Notes under the pieces: generated by a model
Databases searched by the model: none
What the model was told of the DNA's origin: nothing
Seen by the model: only the letters and a program-made list of their open reading frames with translations
NCBI RefSeq assembly: GCF_963678635.1
Contig: NC_087069.1
Coordinates: forward strand, 20,494,660-20,558,659
Source of the DNA: Symsagittifera roscoffensis
Taxonomy: Eukaryota > Xenacoelomorpha > Acoela > Convolutidae
Direction of reading: 5' to 3'
DNA: 64,000 nt
Shown: positions 1 through 11,614 of the stretch, in pieces
How positions within the stretch are numbered: the first letter of the stretch is position 1
Layout: each line of letters starts with the position of its first letter
Made by a program: the position numbers and the translations under genes

Positions 1-3000
1 ATCGAAGATGCAAGGAGGATGCTGAATGGAGCGACGCTATCCGTCAGCAGATTGTACTCGATAACCGGCGTAGACTGGTTGATAGCCGCTAGCATAAATT
101 TCAGCTCCACGACGGCCTTGAGATTTGCTGACTTGGGGACTGCCCTCTAACAACACGATGGGACCAGTGAATGCGAGACCGTTGCAAGTTGTGAGACTGA
201 ATCATGATGAGGGGAATCGTGAAGAGAGACCAGGAAGATTCCTGACGACGAGAGCGCCGATTGGACAACACGTGAAGATATTCAGGCAGCTGACGACACC
301 CCCTGGTCATGTGAAGGAAATAGTATACCCAAAACTAGTGAATCAAGATGGTGATGCCCAAAGATATGGCGGATTGACAGCGATAAAGAAAGATGAGACC
401 ATCTTCGCCGCCTATGACAAAGCAGAGATGAGGAAGGCCAAGATTATGGTAGTAGCGAATTCAGAGTTCGTGTACACCTCCAAATCTTTGTTTTGGCCGG
501 ACGTCATAATGTTGGCAGCGGTCGACCTGGACCTACTGCAATCGACATCTTTGGCTATAGGGGTACAAAGGCAGACGGACATGAACCCAATTACGATTGT
601 GTTTGCTGGCATCATTGACCATCTACACAGTAGAGGTTTTCTGAGCAGACTCAGAGATCCTACAACAGCAGAGAATGCTGTATGGCCAGCGATAAAAGAT
701 ATCCTTGAGTCGATGGGTGAAGTGGTGGACGCGACGAAAGAGGGGTCATTCAATAAAGTGACACTAAGAGTAGTATTCGCGTTGTCTCCGGGATATGCAC
801 ATCTCCCGGATGGACTGAAATTTGTGTATGCGATTGTGGCCTTACTTTCGGAAAGAAAATATGATGTGATCATATCAGACCCGAATTGCATGATAGAGAT
901 GGAGTACCTGAGGCCACTTAAGGCTGAACTGCCTGCAGTATGGTCAGATATCTCAAACGCGATGAGAGGATTCAAGGACCATTCGTTACACATGTTAGTA
1001 TTGGACGAGGTGCTGGGGTTGGAACTGTCCAATTTCAGTCAGCAACTCAAACTGAAGTCGGGAATAGACGACGACCATCGAGTGATCGCGGCAATGTCCA
1101 ACGACTTGTGGTTCCGAGCAAGGGAAGTGGCAGGTGAAGACACAAGAAGGAAAAATTCACTAGAGACGAGAGCTCATCTGGAGGCGATGGTTCTGAGAAC
1201 CAAGCCGGAAGCCAACCAGTGGCTACACCTGAACCCTAGAGTAGCGGCCTCTGAATTTGTGAACAGAATGTGTCAGATTACTCTGGAAACCTTCTGGACC
1301 CAGGAAGTGAAAGGACAGGAAGGCTTTGAGAGAACAGACAGCATGCTAGAAGGGTTGGGAGCCGGATGGACCGCGTCCTTCTTGGCAAAAGTTTACCCGA
1401 AAGTCTCGCACTACTTGATAAAAGAATTCCTCCAAGCAGTAGTGGAAGTGTCGATAGTGGAACTAATAGCCTTGTTCGCGAATTCGGAGCGGAGAGCTTC
1501 GTGAAAGGACCGGCGATACTTCTCACCGATGGAATCCAGAACCTGCGGCTAGACGGACTTCTGACATTGATTGCAATTACCCACGGAAACTTGGGAGGAC
1601 TGATGAAACTGGCACGTTGTCCAGAGCAGATGAAAGAGAAAGTGAGGAACTTGGATATGAAGAAATCCACGGACTCGTGGAATAAGATAAGAGACCTGAG
1701 ACACACTCTTATCCAGTATCTCTTACAACAAAATCGCTTTGGAACGGGAGAAGACGAGACGATTGAAAGAGAGGAAGATATTAGACGACATGTTGGAGGC
1801 ATGCCGCTGTTAACCGATCTGAGTTTGGCTATGAGAACCGATCCCTTGGCGCTGATCAGAGGAGTCACGGAGTTCGTGAGAGTGATCTATGGACCAGCAG
1901 TCACCTTTGCGTTCCCTGACGTTAAAGTGGAAGCATATAGGAGGTCGGTGCTGCACCTGAACCTCATATCGGCAGTGGACGGTAGTACACTGAACTGGTG
2001 TGAGCAGCACACATTGCGGGAGCTCATGAGTGAAGATCTGTTATTTGCGAAAATATCGGAGCCATAGATGACAGTCATCAATTTTGACGATCACTTCCGT
2101 GATCGCATGGGAGGAGTAGAAAGAGGACACATCGAGGTGTTTCCAAAGCTTTGGAATCTGAGACCCTATGATAAAACGAATGGTGAAATAACCAGAGTGC
2201 CTCGTCTCACTGCAGCATATCACAAAGTGAGAGAAGAGACGAAGGACTGGGGCGATTACAAGAAGCTGCCGGAGGCAATCCCTGAATTCCCCCTGATAAG
2301 AAGGATGTTGCTCGGAGCAGTCTCCGTGGTACAAACTCCTAGATTGAGAGCATTCGAAACCAATGAAAGGAGAGTAGGGAATTTCGTGGTAACGATGGAT
2401 CCATACTTTGTGGGGAGAAATGCCGCCGTGTTACAGTACACACGATTTGCATACACGGATCAAGCGACGAGAAGGCGAATAAGCAACGCCGCGACTCCCA
2501 AGCCTGGAAGATTTGATGAGGAATGGAAGGGATTAGACTTAGCTCCGATGAGGATGAGAGGCAGGACCGAATTGCCTGAAGCCTCATTAATCCTGACTAG
2601 TGTAAAACAGGAGATGAAAGTGAGAGGAATACTGCAGACGAGAACCTTCCTAGCACCCTTCGGCTGCGAAGAAATCAAAGTGGTCCATGGAGAAGAGGAA
2701 GATAAATCGGCCGGTACATTGCTCATACCGAGATTCCTGGAAGAAGCCGACAATGACGAACAAGGACCATCGAGTTCGAACAAGGATAAGTCAGAAGGAG
2801 ATGACGGACAAGGAGGAAGGCGTCAAACCGAAGAACCCATGCAACAAGATCAAGCTGGTGGGGAAGACGACAGGGCATCGACAGGAGGAACATCCAGCCT
2901 GGATTTCAATATCTTCAGTGATCTTGAGAATAATGCAGACACGTTGGAAACGACTGAGCCAGCGGATGAAGGCATCTCGACACTGGAGCCTCCGTCAGCC

Positions 3001-6000
3001 TTTATGGAAATGAAACGGAATTTGCCGGAGAGCAGCTCTCCTGGCAATTCAAGAAATAACGACCAGAGAATCCTCATGGAATCACTTCGAAGGAGAAGAA
3101 TAGAGGCCTCAGCCAGAGTACCTTTCTTGGGAACGCTGCCCGAAGAAGAATGGGAAGTACATCACCGCGACCACAAGAGTAGGACGGGATGCAAACTGGA
3201 CAGAGTGGCGTTTATGGAAGAAGTCTGGACCGTGGTGCAAAGCTATGGGACCCAGTCTATTCTGAAAACGGGTCTCAACCAACCCTTGATGAGAGAAGTA
3301 CTTTACAAGCTTGATGAGTGTGAAGGGAGACTTAGTGAGTTGTTGATCGACTCAGCCACTGATGAAAGTGAAGCGAATCCTCCCATCAAGATGACACCGC
3401 AGGACGATGAAGGAGAGGTGGTGTATCTGTCAAGAACCAGGAGAGGGACGATGCAATCAAAATTGGTGATTGATAAAATCAATGCGATGAAAATGAAGTT
3501 AGGCAGCAGAGTGATGCCGAGGAGAGTTGGAAAGACGAAGGTGGATTCAGAAATATCGATGAAAGCTGGTAACTCAGCGAAAAGGAAACGAGTTGAGGAG
3601 GTCATGGATTTGGGGCAAGGTGATTATCAACTGCCTGGCACAGATAAAATGTTAACTGATATAGCGATGGTGCCACCCATTCTCATGGCGGGGATAAAGT
3701 CAACCGGTTATAAATCCAAAAGGAGTGACCGCACTCTGACTGGAGCAACCTTAGAAATGGAAATACTCAGCCAATGTGGAGTGAGCACAATGAAAGACTT
3801 CAAGCCATCTCCCATGAATCATGGCAAGGGAAGTGTCGCAGGACAACTAACACCAGTGGAATATAACCGACTAACAGTGTCGGAGACTGTGTCGATAGAT
3901 GAACCCACCGGTGGATACATGGAGATGTTAGAATACCGAAACTCGGCTAGAGGGTATGTAATGGCCCTGGAAGACGAAAAAGCCATGGAGGGTTATCTGG
4001 AAACGATGTTGCAAGGCACGTCCCTCAAGCAGAAGGCGCACGGGATTTTAGCGTCGTCTGACATACAAGCAGAAACGATAGAGCAGTTGGTGAGCCTTCC
4101 ATGGAAAGCAGTAGTATTAAGGTATTTCGAAGAAGAAATGAGGACTACGCCAAGAATACATGCTCTCGTGGCAGTACCTTACGTAAGAACAGAGTTACAG
4201 CTCAGGTTCGCCTGGTGCATGATGGGACTGACTCGCGAAGAGTATGATTCAGAAAAAAGGAAGAGGTCGAAAGAAGAGAAGGTTTTCCTTATGACGAACC
4301 TGAGGGATCTGATAGTCCAGGAGGGAGCAGCAGTAGCGTTTGCGAAGCGGAGAGACGCTCTCTGTTTCATTCGATTCCTGATAGAGCAGATTTCAGTACC
4401 TGCATTAAACACCTGTGTTAAAATGTTGAGGGAAGGCGATGAGCGAACGAAAGCCTTATTCTTGCTAGCACTGCTGGATATCCAGCAAAGTAAACCAATG
4501 AGGGTGAACATGAAAGAACCCGAGGAATTAGAACCCATGAAAAAGATGGACGAAATCAGGAGATTCTCAAACAAGGAGCTGAGACTCACTAAAGAATCTA
4601 TGAGAGCATTGCCGAAATCCAGTGAATACTGTGGACCGATCAAGAAGAAATCGTATAGCTACATATCCGGGATCATAGGGATAGCGTACAATCCTTTCCT
4701 GAGTGAAGACATACGCGATTGCTTCTTCGATTATGAGCAGGCGGTGTTGCTAAGATTCTGGACGTCCAGAATTGTAACGATTAAGAGCGTTAACAATCTA
4801 CAGGCCAAATTGGGACTGGTCTTGGAAGAAGAGGTGACTGCACCTTCAGTACCAAAATCCGACAAGAGAGTGGAGTTTGGGTTGGGATTCTCAGATGAAT
4901 TACTGAGAACGAGCTTGATGGCAGTGTGGGAATTGATGAGGCCATCATGGTGTCCTAGTCCCAACGCTGACTCAATATTACGGGCGACACAAGACGTACA
5001 GAGGGAACTGAATGCAGACTGTAACCTGCGCGACCTCAACATCATATATAATGTGATGATAACGGCCTCTAAGAGCAACGGAGAAGATAAAGTGGAGTTG
5101 CCTGGCTGGGGACCAGAAGACTGGGTCAAACCTGGTAGCTGTCTGGCGGAAGTCTGTGGACTGGAGGGTCACGTTTGTGGAGGTCTGGACTGTGTGAAGA
5201 CCCTGGAGAAACAACACAAGCAATTGACGGTATTGTTTGGAAACATAGTGATGAAAGCTAGAACAGAAACGGAACTGATAGCAGATTGCCATGGAGGAAC
5301 CGATGTGAATCTAGTGACTGCACTAGGATTCTACAGCATGTTTGGTTCTTTAGAGTCACTATTGAGTCTGGAACAGAAACATGAGATGATCACAGCCATC
5401 AGTCTAGAAGTATTCCCAGGAGTTCTGCAGACTGAGCAGAAATACATAGGAAAATGGAGGGAAGCAATCGAGACGGAAACGAACATCAGATACAGCGAGA
5501 CTTATTGTAGACAATCAGGAGCACGATATTTGGTGGGTTCAACTTTGGCTCCAATGTGCAAGAGCAGATACCCTGTACATTTCGTAGCTGTGGACTTGAA
5601 GAGTACAAGAACGATTGTGGATCAAGCCTTCTCAGTGCCGAAGTGTGTGAGACTGGCGAGAATGTCCGAGTTACTATGTAAGATGTTCTCAGCAGTTCCA
5701 GAGAGAACCAAAGAAGAATTGGAGTCAATATTAGGAAAGAAGTTCATGGGATATGTGAGCGGGAACTTCAGTGACTTCGAGAGACAGAAACAGAGAGGAT
5801 CAACTCTCACAGATTACAATGCAGTAGATGAGAATGATGAAGTCCACCGAGTGATGATGGAAGTGGAACCATTGCTGGAAGCTTCGGGAAAACGTAATTG
5901 GAGGAGCATCATGTTGACGCACGACGAGTTTCCTTGTCACTGCTTGCTGCAGACCTGGTGGTATCCCAAGCGTAGTAATCTGATGTTGATCTGAGACTCT

Positions 6001-6697
6001 GGAGAGCTGCTCTCCATGGGTTTACCAGATTCATCACAGCCCATAACAATAGTGATAGTGGGAGTTATGATGGCAATACGATGGCTGGAAGCTCATGTGA
6101 GAGAAAATAACAGACAGGAGGCACCGACGAGAGAACAGTTGCGGAAGTTAGATTGTCTAAAAGATTTAGATCTTTTTGAGACAATGTGCAAAGTTCTAAA
6201 CATTCCGATGGAAGTGAAGAAGATATGGGCAAGAAAACGATTGATGCCATGGTTCAGAGCTAACATGACTGCCTGGTTGTACGAGTATGCGATGCATAGT
6301 CGGAACCCCTAAGCATATGTCGAAGCATGGCAGGGTGTACAGTGAAAATCAGCTGGACATTGGAGCAGGAGCTTTCAAAAGAGCTCTCGTGACTCATCGG
6401 AATGCAGTGACCACCGCTGTGAAAAGAATTTCCAGGACGAGTGAACGTAGTGGAAAGGAGAAGGCAGAGATGTTAAAGGAGGATTTGGAGAGAAACGTGA
6501 CGTTGTGTCTCCACAACAGCTTCTGCAGGAACAGAGAATCTAACGTGGATCCCCTACCTTGCTGCAAACAGAGGGTAGAAGAGCAAAAGTGTTGGAGGAC
6601 GGCTTCCAGCAGCGTCAGGATAGCTAACGACGTGTTACAAGATACGGAAACTGAGAGTGCAGAGTCAGTATCACAGGAGGAAGAAATGGAGCATTGA
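1..6697 (+). pseudogene. Giant retroelement ORF, copy A, broken
   Basis: This is the degraded counterpart of the giant ORF of copy B, from about codon 612 to its end. Breaks seen by comparison: a 2-nt loss with a stop around 130-150; a 102-nt in-frame deletion at about 1250; a 1-nt loss near 1482; a TAG at 2065-2067 where B reads a sense codon; a 4-codon deletion near 5670; a TGA at 5992-5994 where B has TGG; and a 16-nt net insertion at about 6294-6313 that shifts frame. The longest open stretch is 2068-5994 (1,308 codons). Where copy B has an internal TGA (29932), this copy has TGC, showing the ancestral frame stayed open there. The product is unassigned; acidic serine/threonine-rich linkers alternate with leucine-rich, probably globular segments. 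Confidence 0.8.
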
Positions 6698-7518
6698 CGG
6701 ATGACTGAAAAGCAAGATGAAAAAAGAGATGAAATTAGAAGAATTTAGAAGTTTTAGAACTTCTAAACGACGAAAAAAGAAGAAAACAAAGGAGTGAGGA
6801 AGAAAAGTTAAAACTCAGAATTGTTTTGGGTGTGTGAAAAAACTCAAGTGAGAAACCAAGCAACCAAGTTGTAATTGAAAACTGAAACATTTAGTTGAGT
6901 TTTGAAATTGTTGCATTTATAAATTTGCATTTTGATTTTAGTTGAAGTGGCTTTAGAGACACTCACTTACTATTTATTTAGAAAGGCTTAAGTGAAGGAG
7001 TATATTTAAATATTCCAGCCTACATGACTGTTTTTAATCAGCTAGGAGAACTGATCACTTTGTGGTGACATGGGAGGCTTGAGTAATCTCTCGAAGAGGG
7101 AGATTGTTTCATTGTTCTTGCTAACCACAGAGTTTCTTAGTTTTAATATTCAGGACAATGACAAGCGAGATTTCCGAAGGGAAAAGCATAGTAGGATAAT
7201 TTAAGCTTGTTGGTTGGCAGGACTGTCCTGCAAGCCAACACCTTTTAAATCTAAGAGAAAAAGTTTTAATCGGGACATTGACACTGGAAGTCAGAAAATA
7301 TGTTTTGATCTTAGGTCATATCCTCAATGTGCAGAATAATGAAATAATTTGAAGGCTATAGTGATGTAGTATGATGCCATTTATATTCTGCAGTGAGTCG
7401 ATGTGACGTAGATAAAAGTAAATTCGTGCATTTTGTAAATTCTGTTCGATGACACTGTATTTATTTTACGAACATTGCGTGATTCAATGAGGACATTGAC
7501 CGGACTGTCCGGGGAGTA
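6698..7518 (+). other. 3' untranslated region of copy A, up to the LTR
   Basis: Non-coding and collinear with 30427-31241. It holds a perfect hairpin at 6744-6767 (10-bp arms, 4-nt loop) and a second bulged hairpin at about 7210-7239. It ends in the short purine-rich stretch CGGGGAGTA directly before the LTR, the position of a polypurine tract. Confidence 0.6.
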
Positions 7519-8638
7519 TGTGACATTCGACCAGAATGGCCAAAATGCAATCTCTGCAGAATTCGAATTTTTAGCAGCGAGCCTTCCGGATTGGTGATTA
7601 TTAAGAATTAAGAACGTTACTTGAACGATTGAACAAAACGTGAAGGTTAAAGGATTCGGAATTTGCTAATTTTTAAATTTTCGAAGTGATTACGTATCAT
7701 TTCTGAGAAACGTCTGTGACATTCGACCAGAATGGCCAAAATGCAATTTATGCAGACTTCGAATTTTTAGCAGTAAGCCTTCCGGATTGATGGTTATTAA
7801 GAACTAAGAACGTTATTGGAACGATTGGCCAGACGGTGAGGGCTGGAATATTCTGGTATTTTAAAATTTCAAAAATTCGAATTATGACGTCATATTTCTG
7901 AGAAACGGCAGAAACGGCCATTTTGACTAGAAAAGAGAAAGAAAAACAGAACAACATTAGCTGCGCTAGCAACAACAACGAAATTGAGATCGGAAAACGA
8001 CAACGAGTTACAGAGTAACATAGAACACTCCGAGTTGCAACTATTGTGCTGCTACAATAGTTGCAAGGCCGTTGCGAACAACGGTGAAGGGTGAAAGACG
8101 GCCTTCCGGATTAAGAGAAAATCAGGATTAGCGAGCTTGATCCAGCGGATTCGTCAATCCGGAAGGGTAAAGGAGCTGAAACTTTTATCCTGTTACGTAA
8201 ACTTTTAGCTTCCTGTCATGTCCTGACTTGAATTTAATTAATATCTAGATTCATTTTGATAAGGATGAGAAGCTAGGAGTTGGGGGAAAGGGTTGATCCA
8301 TCTTAGATGGAGATGATGATTTTTATCTACTGAACAAAAACAATAGTAATATATTAAATAGTAGTAGCCCTGTATTTAGGAGTGACCTCGTGGTCTGGGG
8401 ATACTGAGACCCAGCCATGAGCTCACTATTTCTGCATGTAATCTAGTTAATTTGAGTGTTTTGACCGAAGCCGAAAGCAGTAGCGTTTTTGTCGACCCGA
8501 TGTTAGAAAAGACCACCGAAAAGTACTGGCTTGGTAGAGACGGTGAAAAGCATGCAAAGCTATGTTTAGACGCTAGCCAGTCGTCTTAAGACTTAGTTTT
8601 GTTATCCGTCGATATGTATCTTCCGGGCGAATGTTACA
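7519..8638 (+). repeat. LTR 1 (shared by copies A and B), 1,120 bp
   Basis: Starts TGTGACATTC and ends GAATGTTACA. The first about 390 bp are two diverged tandem copies (7519-7714 and 7715-7906) of a module present once in LTR 2 and absent from LTR 3. By eye the remaining body is about 97% identical to LTR 2. It contains a CRE-like palindrome at 7885-7892 and an inverted CCTTCCGGATT / AATCCGGAAGG pair at 8101-8168. Confidence 0.85.
7885..7892 (+). promoter_or_regulatory. CRE/ATF-type palindrome TGACGTCA in LTR 1
   Basis: The perfect 8-bp palindrome TGACGTCA lies in the second U3 module; the first module has a degenerate form (TTACGTAT). CREB/ATF-family proteins bind this sequence in animals. 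Its role as an LTR enhancer is inferred. Confidence 0.4.
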
Positions 8639-8650
8639 TGTATGTTTTTA

Positions 8651-8668
8651 TGGCGCTCCTGGGTGTTA
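8651..8668 (+). other. Candidate primer-binding site
   Basis: TGGCGCTCCTGGGTG begins 12 bp after the LTR end. It starts with TGG, complementary to a tRNA CCA end, and is G+C-rich in an AT-rich leader. I could not match it to a particular tRNA, and the gap after the LTR is longer than usual. Confidence 0.3.
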
Positions 8669-9891
8669 TTCTTTTTTAACATCATGACCGGCAGAACCGT
8701 TAACAAGCACTCCGCGCCGAGCAGATGCTCACATTAACGCCCTTAATAGGCCTAAACCGCCGGGGCGGAAGGGTAGTTCGGAACGCGGGAGCCTTCCGGA
8801 TTACCGTGAATAGTTTTTTAACCTAGTTAAGACCGAAAATTCACGAACCAGGAAGGGTGCGGGGAATCGCGAACCCCTCATCCCCTGAGTGGTTTGTGAC
8901 CAAAAACACTTAAAGATATATATAAAACCAAACAAAAAGTAGTATAGTACCCAAAAAAAAACAAAACACATAAAAAATAACCGAAAAACCAAAAACAATA
9001 AAAAAAGTTTAAAAAATCAGTAGAAATCATCCCCCAGACAAGATGTGATCCGACCCTCCCGTTTGTTGTTGATAGATATATTGTTGTTACAGGCATTTAT
9101 ATCAGTCAGGATCGTTACGATCAGTTTAGTAGCCCGTTTGTGAGGCTTGTACTGTAGGGTTATTTGAGCATTTAAGCACGTTAATGATAAATTGCGCTCA
9201 ATCCGGAAGGGTCAGCTGATTTGCGCTCAATTCGGAAGGGTCTTGGCTGAAGACCGATCCGGCAAACAGTACAAGGAGCAACAAGAAGGGGCTCAACGAC
9301 AACAACAATCGACTGTTGGGTATCGTTAACAAGTTTTGTATCCCTTTTGGTACAAAAAGTAAGATAGTAATCTGTGGGGGGCTCGACAGTGCTGCACTGT
9401 AGTGACCCTTCACCGAACTGCGAATATCTGAGTTAAGCACCTTAATTCACATATTAAACAAACCCGGAGGGGTATAGTATTACTAATATTATTACTTATA
9501 TGGCCTATATTAATAGTGTTATATCGTTTTTCAGTCAAAAACAACGAAAACAGACCGGTTTTTAGGGTCAAAATTGCGATATTTTGATCCCCCCACAAGT
9601 CGCGATTTTTGAGATATCGATATTTTTTGAAACGGAAAAAAGCGCTAAGTTAGTGTGTTACATCGTAACTGCACTACAATAATTGATAGAACCGGTTAAG
9701 TTAAGTTCGAAAGTGGTTGGATCTATTTTGGTACCGAAAACCGAAATTTCGTGATTTTTGAGAAAACGGAACACTAAAAATTTGGAAATTTTTTTGAAAT
9801 TTTTGAGTTCCGACAGTAGAAATAGTTGTTCGGACAACGTCCACTAGTGAATCTACAAGTTTTAAAACCGGCTACCCGAAAGCCTTCCGGG

Positions 9892-9949
9892 TTGCAGAGA
9901 AATCGAACTTAACGTGTTTGATTTGGTGGATTCATCAATCCGGAGGGGT
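9892..9949 (+). repeat. Leader copy of the CCTTCCGG...CCGGAGGGG inverted-pair module
   Basis: Begins GCCTTCCGGGTT and ends AATCCGGAGGGGT, with a middle related to the LTR modules at 8101-8168, 31628-31695 and 32361-32428. In the LTR copies the ends are perfectly complementary over 11 bases, so the RNA could form a stem closing a loop of about 45 nt. Confidence 0.55.
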
Positions 9950-10504
9950 CCAGGTAGCATAGTTTTTCGCAAATTTTTTCTACAAAAGCGTTTTAGATCG
10001 GGTCTTTTGCATTGAACTAGAAGAGTATAGGCATTCTGAGCTCGGATCAATAATTTTCAGGTCGAAAGGACCAGATTTGCGGAAAAAGTTAGGCGGAACC
10101 TATAAGAGAGAAAATTTTTGAGTTTAGAAAAAAGACGTTTTAGTTAATAACTTTAAAACTACTGGGCACAGCGAGTTGATCTTGGTACCAATAGATCAGA
10201 AATTAGCTGAGCTTACTGATAGGGTCAGAAATTTTTCGAAAAAATAAGCGTGAAAATTTTTTGAGATCGTTTTTAGCAAATTCCTAAATTTGGAAGGGTA
10301 CACCCTTCACGTTTTACAAAATTTTTTTAGAAGAGCCCTTATACCCCTACCAAAAGGTAATAGCGGTTGAATAAAGTAACTTTAGGCCGTTCTAGACGAA
10401 AAGGGAGGGCTAAAGGCACAGCAAAAGCTTAATCGAGCCGAAGTTAGGCGAGTAATAAGACCCTTCACCATTAGTGTGAATTGTCAAATAGGAGGCTTAA
10501 CTTC

Positions 10505-10835
10505 AATCCGGAAGGGTCTAGGAAGGTAGTATATACCCTTCCGAGTTAATTGAAAGAGCATAATTGCATCGGAGAACGTATCCGGAGGGGTAAAGGTTGA
10601 AAAAAGGAATTCTCCGAGAAGCTACTTTTACAAAACCGGAGGGCTACAATCCGGAGGGGTCAAAGTTTTTTCAAGTTAGGAGGGGTCCGAATCCGGAGGG
10701 GTCTTATAATTGCTAATTCGGAGGGGTCCAAATCCGGAGGGGTCTTATATTAACCAACTCAGAGGGGTCCCAATCCGGAGGGGTCTAGATTTTGTTAGTC
10801 CGGAAGGGTCCAATTTGTGCCAATCCGGAGGGGTA
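10505..10835 (+). repeat. Iterated CCGGA(A/G)GGGTC motif with a tandem period of about 41 bp
   Basis: About 13 copies of AATCCGGAGGGGTC or close variants. From 10648 the strict copies start at 10648, 10690, 10731, 10772 and 10822. Variant copies (TTCGGAGGGGTCC or CTCAGAGGGGTCC type) sit between them, giving a two-motif unit of about 41 bp. Some copies carry CCGGAAG, the core of ETS-family sites. Function unknown. Confidence 0.75.
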
Positions 10836-11614
10836 TTATTTTATTAAGGACTTAGGTAGACGAAAGAAAGACTAAAAAGTGAGAGGTATTAGGTTATTAA
10901 CACAGGCTAGGTATCAGTGACTGCACTGGTAACTTGCCTTTCAATAAGAACCAGACCAAAACAAAACAGGTCCGAACTCGGATATTCGCGACACTAAGTC
11001 TAAATTAAAAAGAGTGTGATTCATTGGTGTGGATTGAAACATAATACGTTTTTGGAAAAAGTGACTGCCCTGAGGATTTTAGTAGGTCTAGCTCGGGCAG
11101 TCCGAAGGCAGATAGGTAACACAGTACTCGGTGGGTGCAATAGACGCCCACTTGAGAAAATTACTGCCTTCAAAGTTTTGTCTGTTTGGTGCAGCACCGA
11201 GCAGGGAAAGCTTTTTCTTTAAAAGACAGGTTCGACTATTGTACTGCGACCGACTAAGAGTACAAGACACATACGTTTTTTTTATATATATACATTCATA
11301 TTGGGTCAATATATTTTTTTGTTTTTTTTTATTTTAAATCAACGTAAACTGTGCTTGATGGGGTAGTGAGTACACTATCTTTTAAATTGACTGATAACTT
11401 CATATTGTGCTAATTTCCAAATCTTTGGACCGATAATCGGTTAGTGTGAATAAATTTTATACAAACTGTACTCTGACAACATACAGGGATTCGTGGTCAC
11501 TATTTAATAGAATCTGGTGAAATTTATTGTGTTGTGTCATTATTATTGTTAATAAAACTATAAGGTCTCTAGCAATTGAGTCAAGAGTAGGCATTAGAAA
11601 GTGACAAATAGAGA

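Larger units (their letters stand above)
1..7518 (+). mobile_element. Partial upstream copy (A) of the same retroelement, 3' part only
   Basis: Bases 1-7518 align almost throughout with 23629-31241 of copy B: the same giant-ORF sequence, the same 3' untranslated region, then the LTR at 7519. The copy enters the window already inside the giant ORF, so gag, pol and the first SGNH domain lie outside or are missing. Differences from copy B are point changes, a 102-nt in-frame deletion near 1250, small indels and nonsense codons. Head-to-tail sharing of one LTR with copy B could come from LTR-LTR recombination or from integration next to an older LTR. Confidence 0.85.
8639..11614 (+). other. Long non-coding leader of copy B
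   Basis: About 3 kb between LTR 1 and the gag start, with no credible coding sequence on either strand; short ORFs here are low-complexity. It is marked by many copies of AATCCGG(A/G)(A/G)GGGTC, some inverted, including a tandem cluster at 10505-10835 and one copy of the LTR-type inverted-pair module at 9892-9949. A pair of TGCGCTCAAT(C/T)CGGAAGGGTC copies lies at 9193-9242. This is a very long leader for a Ty3/gypsy element; packaging, transcription-factor binding or structural RNA roles are possible but not shown. Confidence 0.6.

Noticed and set aside
412-1032. Long minus-strand ORFs opposite the giant ORF (also 24042-24773 and 4179-4643)
   Set aside because: They shadow the plus-strand coding sequence, recur at matching places in both copies because the sense strand does, and show no domain.
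8801-9096. Minus-strand ORFs rich in Phe and Tyr in the leader
   Set aside because: Low-complexity translation of an A-rich stretch; no start context or homology.
10505-10835. Regularly spaced repeats resembling a CRISPR array
   Set aside because: The motif is short and variable, the spacers are AT-rich and similar, and the array lies in the leader of a eukaryotic retroelement with no cas genes.
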